From positions 6,923,564 through 6,987,563 of the forward strand of contig VZQC01006589.1 in NCBI GenBank assembly GCA_009823505.1: 64,000 nt of DNA, written 5' to 3'. The stretch's first letter is position 1. Every line of letters begins with the position of its first letter. The DNA comes from Rhizomys pruinosus (Eukaryota > Chordata > Mammalia > Rodentia > Spalacidae). Below the pieces are notes generated by a model that was not told where the DNA came from, searched no databases, and worked only from the letters and a program-made list of their open reading frames with translations. The translations under genes were made by a program, and so were the position numbers. Shown here in pieces: positions 23,221-35,070 of this stretch.

Positions 23221-23867
23221 ATACATAATATATACACAGGCCTGTTCTCCTAGCATTTGAGCACTCTTCTGTGTGTCTCTGCAGGCGTTACAGCTCATTT
23301 AAAAATAGAAACAGAAAAATCAAGGAGGAAGTGAGGATCTCCAGTCTTCTAAGACTAAACAAGGGGACTAAATAATCCCCTTACACATTTCACATACAGG
23401 TTGAACTTTCGTAATCAGAAAATTCAAAATCGGTATATCTCACAAATCCAATATTTTTGGACCATTGACATGATTCCAGAAGTGCAAATTGATCACATCT
23501 GCACTTCTAAGGGTTCACAGAGAAAATGAAGATTAACTAAACATATTGGAAAATTACTTTCAAATTACATGTACTAGATATGTATAAAATGAAAAAAATG
23601 AGCCCTGATTTTGATCTTCACATCTAAGATATCTTACTATTTATGTGAAAATATTCTAAAATGGGGGGATTACTCCCCAATACTTCTATATCTAACAATT
23701 TCTAACAAAGGAAACTCAGTTTTGTTATAAATGATAATAATGTAATAAAACTTATTACATATGTGTAAACATGTTATAGCTGTCTCTCCTTTCTTCTCCT
23801 CTCTTCTCGTCTTTCTTGTTTTCTTTGTGGTTTGTTTGTTTGAGGCACTGCCTCTCTTATAACCATG
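23221..23867. other. Unassigned AT-rich DNA
   Basis: No gene or repeat recognised up to the LTR boundary. Confidence 0.35.
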
Positions 23868-24040
23868 TGTATTAATCACTTTTCTGTTGCTGTGATAAAA
23901 CCACCATGACCAAGGGAACTTATAAAAGGAAGAGTTTATTTGAGCTTACGATTGAAGGTTCCAGGGAATCAATCCATTGTGGAGGGAGGCATGGTGGCTG
24001 GAGCAGAAAGCTGAGGTTCACATCTCACAATAAGTGCTGT

Positions 24041-24096
<56 letters not shown>

Positions 24097-24258
24097 GAGA
24101 CCACAAGGCTTGCTAAACTCACTAAGCCCACCCCCAGTGATGTACTTCCTCCAGCATGGCCACACCTTCTAAGACCTCCAAGAATAGTGCCACCAAATGG
24201 AGACAAAATGTCTGAATACTTAAAGCCTATGGGGGACACTCTCATTCAAACCACCACA
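23868..24258 (-). mobile_element. MaLR-type LTR (3' LTR of the element)
   Basis: On the minus strand it starts TGTGGTGGTTTGAATGAGAG and ends TAATACA, matching the second LTR at 25641-25998 nearly throughout. It is longer than its partner because it contains an expanded GA tract (24042-24093). TG...CA ends are intact. Confidence 0.9.
24042..24093. repeat. (GA)n microsatellite inside the LTR
   Basis: About 26 GA units; the partner LTR has only a short GA run at the same place (near 25819-25831). Confidence 0.93.
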
Positions 24259-25640
24259 TTCCAATCCCTGGGCCCCATAGGCTCCTGACCATATAAAATG
24301 CAAAATGCATTAGTACAACCTTAAAAGTCCCCATAGTCTTTACCAGTCTCAATTCTATTCAAAAGTCTATAGTCCAAAATCTCTTCTGAGACTCAGACCA
24401 ATCTCTTAACTGTAAGCTCCTGCAAAATCAAAAGGCAAATTACATACTCCCAACATACAGTGGAACTGAATACACATTCCGATTCCAAAAGGGAGGAATA
24501 GAGGCATAGTGACGAAATACTGGACCAAAACAAGGCTGAAAACCTGCAGGGCAAACAACAAGTCCAGTAGCTCCATGTGCGACTTCTGAGACTTGACTTC
24601 CAAAGGGCTTAGATGGCTCAGCTCTTCCAGCTTTGCTTGCAACATACATCTCTTTCTTAGGCTGGTACCACTCCCTGTATGCAGCTCTCCTTGGCAAATA
24701 TCTCACAACTCTGGCATCTTGAATGTCTTCTTGGGGTCTCTGCTGCCAACCAGGCTTCCATTCACAACTTCATGCAATGGTCTATCAGAGCCTTCTTTAT
24801 TCAGGGACGCCCCTGCAGCACTCTGCCTGACCTTGGTGGCTCTCTGAAACCATGGAGGAAGAACTGATGATCCCTTCACTCTTGCAAACTTCATGCCTCT
24901 AATGCCAGCACCATGTGAATGAAACTGCCGAGTTTGGCTGCAAGTTTGGGATGGACTCTGTCCTATTTAAACCACATTTGCAACTTTTCTCTGCCCTGGA
25001 CTTGTTGGAGCAGAAAACCCTTTCAGTATTTTCCTTTCAAAAGTTGGAGGATTAGCTGGGTGTGGTCTTACACTAGAAGTACTGTTTCTGTTGTTTACTT
25101 GTAAATCTTGAGGCCCCTCCTTAATCACACTTTTTCCATTGTTTACTTGCAAATATCTAGGCCTCTCCTTAATCACTTTAATCTACTTATGAAAGGGAGC
25201 CTCTCCTTCACATGCCATGGCCCCACCTTTACTCTTCCTAGTGCACTTTTCGGATCCAAACTATACATTCTGCATTTCTTCCTGCCCCATTTGATCTTTT
25301 TCACTGTAGATCTGTTAATTCACCATTAACAGACACACCACCATTTCTATGTTAGGCTGTCTTGAAATATCCTCTGCCAAAGACATTAGTCCATTGCTTT
25401 TCAACTTAGCATCCAGCAAGCATTTGGGCTGTGGGCAAACTGTAGCCAGACTCTTTGATAAAAGATCCCAGTTGTTGCCTAAGTCTTTATTTTCCTCTGG
25501 AACTACATTTTTTGCAGCAATGCTTTCTTCCAGGCTTCTACTAGAACGGCCCCTTAAGCTCTGCTTACAGTAGCCAATAGCTTTTCTAGCCCAAAGTTCC
25601 AAAGTTTTCCACATTTCTCCCACTCTCTGGTACCAATAAT
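24259..25640 (-). mobile_element. MaLR-type internal region, non-coding
   Basis: Lies between two matching LTRs and has no long open frame, as expected for non-autonomous MaLR elements, which move with ERVL-type machinery in trans. Next to the 5' LTR the minus strand has TTGGTACCAGAGAGTGGGAG (about 25617-25637), a primer-binding-site-like sequence almost the same as that beside the other MaLR element at about 35481. Short frames of 60-100 codons are incidental. Confidence 0.85.
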
Positions 25641-25998
25641 TGTATTAGTCACTTTTCTGTTGCTGTGATAAAACCACCATGACCAAGGGAACTTATAAAA
25701 GGAAGAGTTTATTTGAGCTTAAGATTGAAGATTCCAGGGAATCAGTTCATTGTGCCAGGAGGCATGGTGGCCAGAGCAGACAGCTGAAGTTCACATCTGG
25801 CAATAAGCACGATCAAGAGTGAGAGAGAGAGACTGGAGACCACAAGGCTTGTTAAACTCACTAAGCCCGCCTCCAATGATGTACTTCCTCCAGCACAGCC
25901 ACACCTTCTAAGACCTCCAAGAACAGTGCCACCAACTGGAGACAAAATGTTCAAATACTTAAAGCCTATGGGGGACTTCTCTCATTCAAGCCACCACA
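25641..25998 (-). mobile_element. MaLR-type LTR (5' LTR of the element)
   Basis: 358 bp, pairing with 23868-24258. TGTGGTGGCTTGAATGAGAG at its start on the minus strand and TAATACA at its end. Flanking 5-mers (CCATG on the left, TCCTG on the right) agree at only three positions, so the target duplication is decayed or the boundary altered. Confidence 0.9.
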
Positions 25999-26075
25999 TC
26001 CTGCCTGGCCTAGCACTCGCTTTGTAGATCAGGCTTGTCTCAAACTTAGAGTCATCCTCTTGTGTCTGTGTCACT
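25999..26075 (-). mobile_element. B1 fragment
   Basis: GCTTTGTAGATCAGGCTTGT with TCAAACTTAGAGTCATCCTC is the middle of a reversed B1; the rest is missing. Confidence 0.6.
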
Positions 26076-26419
26076 TACTATGCAATAAATTTAATCATCA
26101 AAGCTGTAGAGTTTAGCATCACATACAGTAAAAAGCAGATAAATCTCAAATCTCAACATATGTCACAGAGGGAACAAAAATGATCAGATATTGAAAAAAG
26201 GTGTCTCAAGACATTGGTGCAGGGGTCTGAAAGGGAATGAGGCTATGCAATGCACCCCGGCCATAATAAAAGACCTTAGTTTGGAGGAGGAAGCATTTCT
26301 GGTGGGAGACATTGTATGATTTCTTGGAAATCTTGGAACAACTGAGTGGAAATATATTTGGTACCTGTGGTTCTTGGTTACTTTCAAGCAGACATAGTAA
26401 CAAGGTGTCCCCAGATCTT
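26076..26419. other. Unassigned DNA
   Basis: A 106-codon minus-strand frame (26184-26504) overlaps an LTR fragment and has no recognised similarity. Confidence 0.35.
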
Positions 26420-26610
26420 CTACTTTGCTCTCAGTTGCTGTAACAGAACACTCTGACCAATACCAACTAGGGGAAGAAAGGTTTGTCTTATATCTTCTAG
26501 TCACAGTTAATCACTTAGGGATCCCAAGGTAGGAACTCAGGGTAGGAATCTGGAGGCAGGAGCTGAAGCACACACCATGGAGGAATGCTGTTTTTTCATG
26601 GTTCTGCATG
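26420..26610 (-). mobile_element. MaLR-type LTR fragment
   Basis: CTCAGTTGCTGTAACAGAAC, CTCTGACCAATACCAACTAG and GGGGAAGAAAGGTTTGTCTT form the reversed 3' end of an MT/ORR1-like LTR; the remainder is lost. Confidence 0.7.
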
Positions 26611-27272
26611 CTAATCTAGGTCAGTAAGTGTCAGAAAGGGGAAATTTCCTGATAAGAGAAATTCTTTTTCTTTCCCCATTACATGCTGGAAATGTTTCAA
26701 TAAAAATGAGAGAGGCCTTGTTTGAGAGCCCACTTCTGAGAAAAATCTGAAAGAATAGCTACAATTTGGGTCTACTCTTGGCTAAAGTTGACGACCTTTC
26801 AGGCTGACTTTATTAAAGCTTCACTGGTTGGGTGGGTGACCACAGTTTTCGATGACTTTTCCTTTGGGACCACTGACATTAGAGTGACAGCTTAGACACT
26901 ATATATAAGTGAGCAAACATGCCACTATCCCAGGAGAGCACTTCAAAAGTGTGTGTAGCAATAGCAAAGCCTTGACAATTTCTGGAGTTGGAACAAAACC
27001 CTGAATGTAAACATAGCTTGGTGAAGTGGTGCAGGTAGGAGGGATGGTGACTACCCAAAGTTCTTCAGGACTCTGCACACTAGAAGGTTGACCTCGATCA
27101 TCATTGTAAATGAAATAGGAGTGACAGACTTGTATGTTCAAATGCAGGCTGCTGAACAAAGAATCAGGCAGTGAATAATGATGGCAACAGAAAGACCAAA
27201 CTGGACATTATAACAGAAGATGGTTTTTTGTATCAAGATCTGATAAGACTATTAGCACTGAGAGAGTAAGAT
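26611..27272. other. Unassigned DNA
   Basis: No gene or repeat recognised. Confidence 0.35.
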
Positions 27273-27285
27273 AAAGGCTGCATCT

Positions 27286-27525
27286 CTGGAGAGATGGCCT
27301 AGCGGTTAAGAGTGCCAACCGCTCTTACAGAGGACCCGGGTTCAGTCCCCAGCACCCGCATGGTGGAGTAGAACAGTCTGAAACTCCAATTCCAGGAGAA
27401 TTCCAGTTCCAGAGGAATCCAACGCCCTCTTCTGACCTCCACGGCATTGCATGACACGGGTGCACAAACTTGCATGCAGACAGTACATTCATACACATAC
27501 AGAAATAAATAAAATAAAAAAAGTT
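27286..27525 (+). mobile_element. B2-type SINE
   Basis: CTGGAGAGATGGCCTAGCGG, B-box-like GGGTTCAGTCCC, and the B2 body. A 17-bp-scale internal duplication (CCAGGAGAATTCCAGTTCCA region) lengthens it. Flanking repeats AAAGGCTGCATCT and AAAGGCCGCATCT (27273-27285, 27526-27538) are its target-site duplication. Confidence 0.95.
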
Positions 27526-27538
27526 AAAGGCCGCATCT

Positions 27539-27983
27539 ATGGATTAAAAACACTTGATCTATTTAAAATGCATGTGAACCAAGTATAATTTGGATAAAGA
27601 ATTAAATTATATGTTGTGCAAACACACATACAGATCTGAATGTCATAATCCATTCATTCTGTTATGGGAAAATAACTCAAACAAAATACTTTACATCAAA
27701 AATCTGATGGATGGACCCATAAGAACACCAGACTTGGTGTCTGTTTGGGGAAACAGTCTCTGACTCTTTCATATTTGGTCCCTTGATACTCCATCCTCAC
27801 ATTGCAAAGAAAGCAAGAGTACTCCCTAATGCATCTTCATAAGGTCACTTGTCACATTGATGGTAACCTCCACTCAAAATCCAGTCATCTCCCAGAGATC
27901 TTACCTCTAAATAACAATACATTGGAAGTTATAACAGATTTCAACATATCAATTTTGGAGGGGAACTCACATTCAGAATTCAG
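27539..27983. other. Unassigned DNA
   Basis: No gene or repeat recognised before the CA tract. Confidence 0.35.
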
Positions 27984-27989
27984 AACCAT

Positions 27990-28046
27990 GGCAACACACA
28001 CTCACACACACAAACACACACATACACACACACACACACACACACC
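27990..28046. repeat. (CA)n microsatellite
   Basis: CA dinucleotides with a few T, A and CTC interruptions. Confidence 0.92.
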
Positions 28047-28388
28047 ATTTATAGAAAGAATATGAGCACTTCCTGATATATGACAGTACTGGAATTGCTG
28101 CTTTTCAGGTGCCAAAATGTCATTGTAGAAATACTTTAGAAGTTCTTAACATTGGGAGAAATACACTATATTTTTGGATGAATAATAACATTCCGGGATT
28201 TGATTTTTCAAAAAAAATATGACAAAGAGATGAGTCTGAGCAGTGGAATACAGATAAGGTAACATGACCATTAAATCTTCATAGTTGAAACTGGGTGATG
28301 GATACACCAAGATTTGTTTAGAATTCCAACTTCTTCAGTATCTGTTTAATGAGTTCTATAATAAGTAAAAAAGATGGTGTTTGTCAAT

Positions 28389-28390
<2 letters not shown>
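28047..28390. other. Unassigned AT-rich DNA
   Basis: No gene or repeat recognised. Confidence 0.35.

Positions 28391-28420
<30 letters not shown>
28391..28420. repeat. (TG)n microsatellite
   Basis: About 14 uninterrupted TG units. Confidence 0.92.
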
Positions 28421-28421
<1 letters not shown>

Positions 28422-28531
28422 CTGTGTGAGTGCATGTGTATGAGAGAGACACGGTGTAGGTGATGACACAGATTTTGGGAATTTAGTTTATATCTAGATA
28501 AAAATTAAAAAGTGAGTTACTTTACTTTCTA

Positions 28532-29345
28532 GCACCAATTACCCAGTTGTAAGGCAAACTGAGCAACATTAACGTGATCTGAAAACAACTCTGCTCTTAT
28601 ATTGTGAATCACTTAACAGGGTCTAGAACTAAGCTACCATTTATTTTCAGAGTTAGGATTTTTTGGTATATGGATGAAGGATACATATGCATATTTTAGT
28701 GTAATATAAGATCAAAGGAATGTGGAAAAGCTAGTTTGTCATGACATTATGATGTTATATCTAACCACAGTATTTATTTTATGGGAGTGTTTCTTAGTAT
28801 TTCTTATACGAGCCTGCTTGAGATTTTGTCCAAGCCTTTTCTAAAATGTTATAGAGTAGTTAAAATTATCAGGCTAATGTAACTTAGCCTTTCTGGATGC
28901 TTAAGGACCATACTTAATGCCCATAACAATTTAGCTGAGGCTCTTAAGGGATGTTTGTTCCTTGCCCTCAGAGGTCAACTAAGTCCCAGAGAACTATGCA
29001 TGGGGGCATCTCTTGAAATGTCCTGCAAATATGAGTCACCAGTCTTCCTGTGCAGGGAGGTCTTGGAGATCCACTAATGGGACTTCAGCCAGTGTCCAGT
29101 CTATAAAGAGGAATGTCTGCTCATGCTTCAAAAGGGAAGCCTGGTCTAATAAGGCCTAATTTTGTCCATGAGTGGATGGGACTGGTGATTGAAAAGCCAA
29201 AAGCAGCCAGGGACTCCCTCTCCCTCCAAAAAACCTGAGTGAACTTTGAGGACCAGATCTTCAACTGACCTTGAGAAAACAAAATCTTGGTTATTCTGTG
29301 CTAACTGTGTGGCCTTAAACATCCAAAGGAAAGTATAACCAGAAA

Positions 29346-29376
<31 letters not shown>

Positions 29377-30233
29377 ATAGTAAGTCCTGAGAAATTTTAC
29401 TTCAGGTATAAAACTTTAGATCTTAGTAAAAAGAAAAAAGTAAAAAAAAATAAAAAATAAAAAAAGGGCACAGTTGTTTTGCCTGTCTTACTGGCAAGTG
29501 CGGCTACCCTGTTGCTGCCACTGATTTTTCCATCTTTCAAAGATGTGAGAAGACACTGCTTTTCAATGTTTCAATATGGACTGAAGACTCATGTCTCTCC
29601 AAGAATCCTCCAAAGCTTCAGTGCCAAATGGGGACTACTGAGACATCCAGCTTGTGGACTCAGCTACTACTGGGGTTTCCACTTCTTCAGAGTACAGACT
29701 GTCATTGTTGGACTACCCATGCCAGGCTGTATCATGGAAACCAGTACAGGAAGATCAAGACAGGACACGGTGCTTACTGGACCTCATTTGGTGACCATGG
29801 GAAGGGAAAACCCCAGAGTGGAACACAAGGGCAGAACTGATGGTGGTTTGGGCTTGCCAAGAAGGAGCCTTCAAACATGACATCTTTCAGCCTAATAAAA
29901 AATAATCATAAGCTGAAGATGCTAAAACTTATGATATATGTGGCATGCATATGTGCATATTTTGGAGTGATATATATTGGAAGGAACAACAACAACAGCA
30001 ACAACAGAAACAACTACATCAAAGAACTGACTGAAAGGGTGAACTTCTGCTCAAAACAGTAAATTTCTGCATTGAGAATTTTGAGAGAGACTGAGAAAAA
30101 GATGATAAAAATGTTTGGCAGAATGCATGAGCTCATGTGGGATGGGGGGGCAGGAAGGGGGGCACAGGTCTAGATTTGACTTTAATGTAATTTTGTATGA
30201 AATGCACAGAGCTTCAATTAATCATTGGTGAAA
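28532..30233 (+). mobile_element. L1, 5'-truncated, 3' UTR only
   Basis: Begins in the segment just after ORF2 (GCACCAATTACCCAGTTGTA, AGGCAAACTGAGCAACATTA), continues through a long L1 3' UTR with blocks shared with the L1s at 8390-9080 and 34452-37400, contains an AAAT microsatellite (29341-29379), a G-rich tract (about 30140-30165) and ends in A-rich sequence. It is flanked by near-identical 31-bp direct repeats containing AGTGAGTTACTTTACTTTCT (28501-28531 and 30234-30264, one mismatch). The 133-codon frame at 29479-29880 lies in the 3' UTR and is not a gene. Confidence 0.88.
29341..29379. repeat. (AAAT)n microsatellite inside L1
   Basis: About nine AAAT/AATA units within the L1 3' UTR. 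Confidence 0.92.
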
Positions 30234-30264
30234 AAAATTAAAAAGTGAGTCACTTTACTTTCTA

Positions 30265-32529
30265 AATTAGTCTAAGGAAGTATGGACAGAAATTTCTAGC
30301 AGGTGACAGTGTCCTGATATTTGGAACAATGACATTGTTGTGTGGGCAATGCTGAGCCACTGGTGGGGTTCGGATCAAGAGGAATCTGAGAAGTACTTTG
30401 TGGCTGTGGCTGACAGTAAGGGATTAAAGCCAAGAGCTCTGTTACATTTTCAACATGGACGAAACCATGGTTTTATTTTAAAAAGTGTGCTTTGATTCCA
30501 GAACAGCTGGGAACCTGCCCACCCCTCTGTTCATCAGCCCCCACATATATTGTCTCTGATCTTCAGAAAGAGTAATTCAACTTCTTCAGTGGAGATAACA
30601 TACTAAAAAGGTCACCAGCAGTGATGGCTGTTAAGCAAATGTGCATTCTGCAAACCTACTTTCCTGCTTAAAGGCCCAGCATAATCTGCTTTTCAGATTC
30701 ACTTATCAAAAACACATAACAAACTCCAGGCTGAATAATGCAGGCATTCTAGAGGCTTATAAGCCCAGAAATTTAGATAATTTTTCTTCTTTAATTGCTC
30801 TCTACTTTCACAGATCCATTCATGACAGATTAATTGATTTACCACAAAGGACCACTTCTATGATGTCAGCTTGCTGAAACCCCCTGTATATCCTCAGTCA
30901 TAAGGCATGAGTCTCTGAGCTGCCCTTGATCATACTGCCCAAGTAAAAAAATCTCTTACTGCATGAAAAAATCACCCTCAACCTTAATCACATCTCACAT
31001 CTCATTTTGGTGGGGTATCCTAGTGACCTATCCCTTCAGTGAGCACTTTTAATAACCTGCATTTGAATTTAGCCATTTATTTCTTCCTCTTGTGTAAGGA
31101 CAGAAAATTAAAGAAACTGGAATTTGTCATCTACTGAACAGGCTTAGGTCTCACATTCAACTCTGGCACTTTTAACTGGTGCCACATTTCTGAATTCTCA
31201 GTTTATTCCCTGTGTCCTGGAGATCAAAGGACCTTTTCACTGAGTTGTATGATACAAAGCATGCAAAATAGTTACAGTGGAAACTGGCATGAGGCAGGTA
31301 GCTAGTATGTGTTAATGTCAACTGGCAAGGTGGTTTCTCTGGGAGCATATCACAGTGTCACATTTAAGTGTCACATTACCAAAAAATGTCCCATAACATT
31401 GACTGGCCAAGAACATAAATATATTTGGTTTAGGTGAAATCTCAGTTGTTCAGGGTTTCAAGGTCAATAACCTGCTTAGGACCCCTCCTAGGAAGTGAGG
31501 TTCAACTTTTTAATGGTAAAGAGATAGGTGGAATACCTGATGCACTAATGAGATGCTGAACTTTTCTTACCCAGAACCCCAGCTCATTAGCGAAGTGTTT
31601 CTGAATTTTGACATTCTCAGTAAATCGGCCACTTTTCTGAACTCTTCAGAAGAGTGTAGCCTCTCATTTTATTCCTTAAATCTCCTTCCTAACCAAAATT
31701 CCCCCAATGCTTTGAGCAGCCCAGATCTTCTGTATCATCTTGAAAACCACGGAGGGATCCCCAAAATTCTCACTAACTTAATATTTAGGTGGCAGTTGAT
31801 GATTGTCCCGCTTGGAGCATGAGCAGATAAACAAGCTCCTTATCTATCTTTCTGTAAAGGGTCTGCCTATCTGAAAGAAAACCAAAAGAGAAGGGATCAG
31901 TTTCTTCTCTCTGAGGCTTCTTCTGGAGCTTTTCTTTGGGAAAATGGGAGCCTTCAGGTTAGGTCTCAGGGAAGGAGACAAGCAGAGGGGCTTAGGAAAG
32001 TTCCTTCTTGGGCCTTTACTATAATCTATAATGGTGGTATTCAAGCACTGCTTAGATTCAAAGGCAGCTGCTTTTCTAACTGGATCAAAGGAAATTAAAT
32101 CCCAGTCAATACAGGAGAGTCACGAGCCATGCTTCATTGGGACATGTGCTCCCAAAACAACATCCCAACTATATGCTCTGGACACAACAGATTCCTTCTG
32201 CTTCCATCGTTCTTTCTCAGCAACAGCTCATATGAAGGTGAATAAAAATCCAGAGGGCAGTGCTTGGCATTTGTGATTACAATTGGTTCAAAGAAACCTG
32301 GCCTCCCTTCCTTTGTTTGGGATCATGGAAGTCTTTCCTCTGTTCCATTGTTTTGTTATTTGAGGCCTGTGTAACTGAGGAGCCTCTGTCCTACTATATC
32401 AGTCTGTAAAGTAATTATGTCCATACCTAAAAGAAAACCCATGGCTGACTACATTTAATCAGTTAGATGTGCACATCCCATGGGGTCCAAGCCCTGATGG
32501 AGGATGTGTTCATTTTATCTTGCAGCCAA
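30265..32529. other. Unassigned DNA
   Basis: About 2.3 kb with no SINE, L1 or LTR that I can name. The longest frame is 89 codons. No gene structure seen. Confidence 0.4.
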
Positions 32530-32760
32530 ATGAAACAGAGGCCAAAATCAACCATGTGGGTTTGTTGCCATCTTGGCTGGTGATCTCATCACAATGGAGC
32601 CAAACATGTGATCTGGTCACCATCTTGTTTTATGAAATCATCAATATGGTGGAAGCCATATGATTGGTTTCTATCTTGTTTAACAACAACTTTAAAATGG
32701 TGGTCACCCATATGACCTTGCAGCCATCTCGGTTAATGTAATCACGTGGCATAAAGCAAA
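32530..32760. repeat. Possible degenerate tandem repeat with ATGG/CCAT motifs
   Basis: Loose repetition with a spacing of roughly 55-65 bp: TTGCCATCTTGG, CACCATCTTGTTTT, CTATCTTGTTTA, CAGCCATCTCGGTTAATG each followed by an A-rich then ATGG/CATATGA segment. Copies are well diverged. Confidence 0.45.
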
Positions 32761-33078
32761 ATTTCCACTGAGACCTAGAGACCATTGTATATTGGGAATT
32801 CCCTAAGCTCTAGGCATTTAGTCATATGTACTATATTCTTCTGATTTGTGTTTCATTTTGGTTCCAAACTTCTTGGATTCTTGATGGTGTCATAAAAATC
32901 AGAAGACCAAAGTATGGGCTCTATTGCTGTGATAAATTCAATGCAGTATTTTTATGTCAGACTACGAAAGTAACACCAGACTTTCATAGTAGGATTTGGA
33001 ATTTTGACACTCTTTTTCATAATTTATGTGTTTCTAAAAGGGGTCTATTTTGGATCTTGATACATTTATGTAAAATAC
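32761..33078. other. Unassigned DNA
   Basis: A 100-codon plus-strand frame (32826-33128) runs into the B2; no recognised similarity. Confidence 0.35.
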
Positions 33079-33297
33079 TTTATTATTTTTATTTCATGAG
33101 TATGGGTATACCTCCTCCATGTTTTTAAGTGCGCCTGTGTCATGAAATGCCAGCAGAGGTCAGAAGAGGGTGTCAAATTCCCCTGGAACTTGATTTGAAG
33201 ATCATCGTTAGCTACCACGTGTGGGTATTGCAGATCAAACCCAGGTCTTCTGCATGAACAACCAATGCTCTTATCTATGAGCCATCTCTCCAGCACC
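33079..33297 (-). mobile_element. B2-type SINE
   Basis: Reverse B2: GAAATGCCAGCAGAGGTCAG, GTCAAATTCCCCTGGAACTT, and TGAGCCATCTCTCCAGCACC at the right end. Confidence 0.93.
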
Positions 33298-33609
33298 ATT
33301 GATATTTTGTGCGAATATACTTACTGGTTTCTAAAGGTGAACATATTTTTATTTTTCAGTTGTCTTGCATAAAATGTTTACCTTTCTACAAAGGGATGAT
33401 TCTGGGTTTTGATTTTTCATATGGTATATTTGCTGGCTTATAAGGTGACTCCTTTGGAGTTTACAATGTTTGCATAACATTTCATGGTTTCTACAGGGGA
33501 CCTAATATTCTTTTAGCCATATCCCTTCAACACTAGTGAGCTACCAATATGAGCTGAGACTTTACAATGGCTAGACCTGGGGATCAGCCAGGGTCAAGCC
33601 TTGAAAAAG
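33298..33609. other. Unassigned DNA
   Basis: No gene or repeat recognised up to the L1 boundary. Confidence 0.35.
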
Positions 33610-34190
33610 CACAGTGGGAGAGGTAGGAATTTAATTTTTTGCTTCTACAAATGGTGATCCAGTTTTGCCAGCACCATTTGCTGAAGATGCTCTCTTTCCT
33701 CCATTGAGACTTTTTGGCCCCTTTGTCAAATATGAGGTAGCTGAAATTGTATGAACTCAAGTTTGGATCTTCAGTTTTGTTCCATTGTTCTATGTGTCTG
33801 TTTTTGTGCCAGTACCAAGCTGTTTTTATGAGTATAGCCCTTTAATATAATTAAGTCTGGTATAGTGATCCCCCTGTATTGCATTTTTTGCTTAAGATTG
33901 CTTTGGCTATTTGGAGTCATTTATTTTTCCATGTGAATATAAGGATTTTTTTACAAGCCTATGAAGAAACTCATGGGGATTTTATTTGGGATTGCATTGA
34001 ATCTGTATATTAATTTGAGTAGAATGGGCATTTTATTATATCAATTTTTGCAATCCATGAGCATGTGAGGTCTTTCCATCTTCTGATGTCTTCCTCATTT
34101 TCCTTCTCAAGGATTTAAAATTTTTGTTGTAGAGATCTTCAATGTCTTTGGTTAAGTTTATTCTTAGCTATTTTTTTTTTGAGACTATTG
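33610..34190 (-). mobile_element. L1, inverted 5' segment (ORF2)
   Basis: Reversed L1 ORF2: CCAGCACCATTTGCTGAAGA, GTGCCAGTACCAAGCTGTTT, GGGATTGCATTGAATCTGTA and GAGGTCTTTCCATCTTCTGA. On the minus strand it ends at ORF2 sequence equivalent to the start of the plus-strand part at about 34231, so the two are one twin-primed insertion. Confidence 0.9.
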
Positions 34191-34230
34191 TGAGAGGGAA
34201 GGTCTTCTTACGTTCTTTCTCCAGTTGATT

Positions 34231-34320
34231 CTACCACTCGCCCTGTACAAAAATCAACTCCAAATGGATCAAAGATCTCAATGTGAAACTGAAACTCTGA
34301 AAGAGATAGAAGAAAAGAAA
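34231..34320 (+). mobile_element. L1 ORF2 segment (start of the non-inverted part)
   Basis: CCTGTACAAAAATCAACTCC and AATGGATCAAAGATCTCAAT are conserved L1 ORF2 sequence directly downstream of the inverted part in the element's own order. Confidence 0.85.
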
Positions 34321-34332
34321 AGAACCATCTTT

Positions 34333-34450
34333 AAGTCTTTAACTCCAGTTCCAGTGGAATCTGATGCCCTTTTCTGACCTCCACAGGATTACAGGTCACC
34401 ACGAATCTACCAACCTGCATGCAGACATAAAAAATTAAAAAAATATAAAA
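34333..34450 (+). mobile_element. B2-type SINE, 3' fragment
   Basis: TTTAACTCCAGTTCCAGTGG to CATGCAGACATAAAAAATTA is the 3' half of a B2. It sits where about 300 bp of L1 ORF2 is missing, so the insertion probably came with, or was followed by, a deletion. Confidence 0.85.
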
Positions 34451-34451
34451 A

Positions 34452-35070
34452 AGTGTTCGACATCATTAATAATTAAGGAAATGCAAATTAAAACCACTTT
34501 GAGATATCATCTTACTCCGGTAAGACTGGCAAGATCAAGAAAACAATAGACACCAAATGCTGTAGTTGTGGGGAAAAGGGGAAAACTTACCCAGTACTGA
34601 TGGGAATTTAAACTTGGATAACCACTATGGAAAGCAGTGTGGAGAACCCTTAAAAAACTGAAAATTAGCCTGCTGCCTGACCCAGTCATACCACTCCTGG
34701 GTATATATCCACAAGATTCATCCTTCCACAAAAAATGTATGCACATCTATGTTTATTGCAGCTCTCTTCAGAATAGCAATGAGATGGAACCAACCCATTT
34801 GCCCCTAAACCAACAAGTGGATAGAGAGGAATGGTATCCCTAATTTGTGGATGCTAGCACCAAATACCTAGTAGCCTAGTAGTAAGGCAAACTGAGCAAT
34901 GTTAATTATATACATATATATAATATTTTATGTAAATAAAAATATTATACATAATATGTTCTACCTGAAAGTAACTGTGCCCTTATAATGTGTATCCCTT
35001 AACAGGATCTAGAATTAACTTACAACTTATTTTCAGACTTTGTAATTATGATATCTGGGTGGAGGGTATG
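34452..35070 (+). mobile_element. L1 ORF2 C-terminus and start of 3' UTR
   Basis: AGTGTTCGACATCATTAATA, AAACCACTTTGAGATATCAT, ATGGAAAGCAGTGTGGAGAA and TACCACTCCTGGGTATATAT are L1 ORF2. From about 34850 it reads as L1 3' UTR homologous to 28532 onward. It is interrupted at 35070 by an LTR element and resumes at 37011. Confidence 0.9.

Noticed and set aside
29479..29880. 133-codon plus-strand frame
   Set aside because: It is inside an L1 3' UTR defined by flanking direct repeats.
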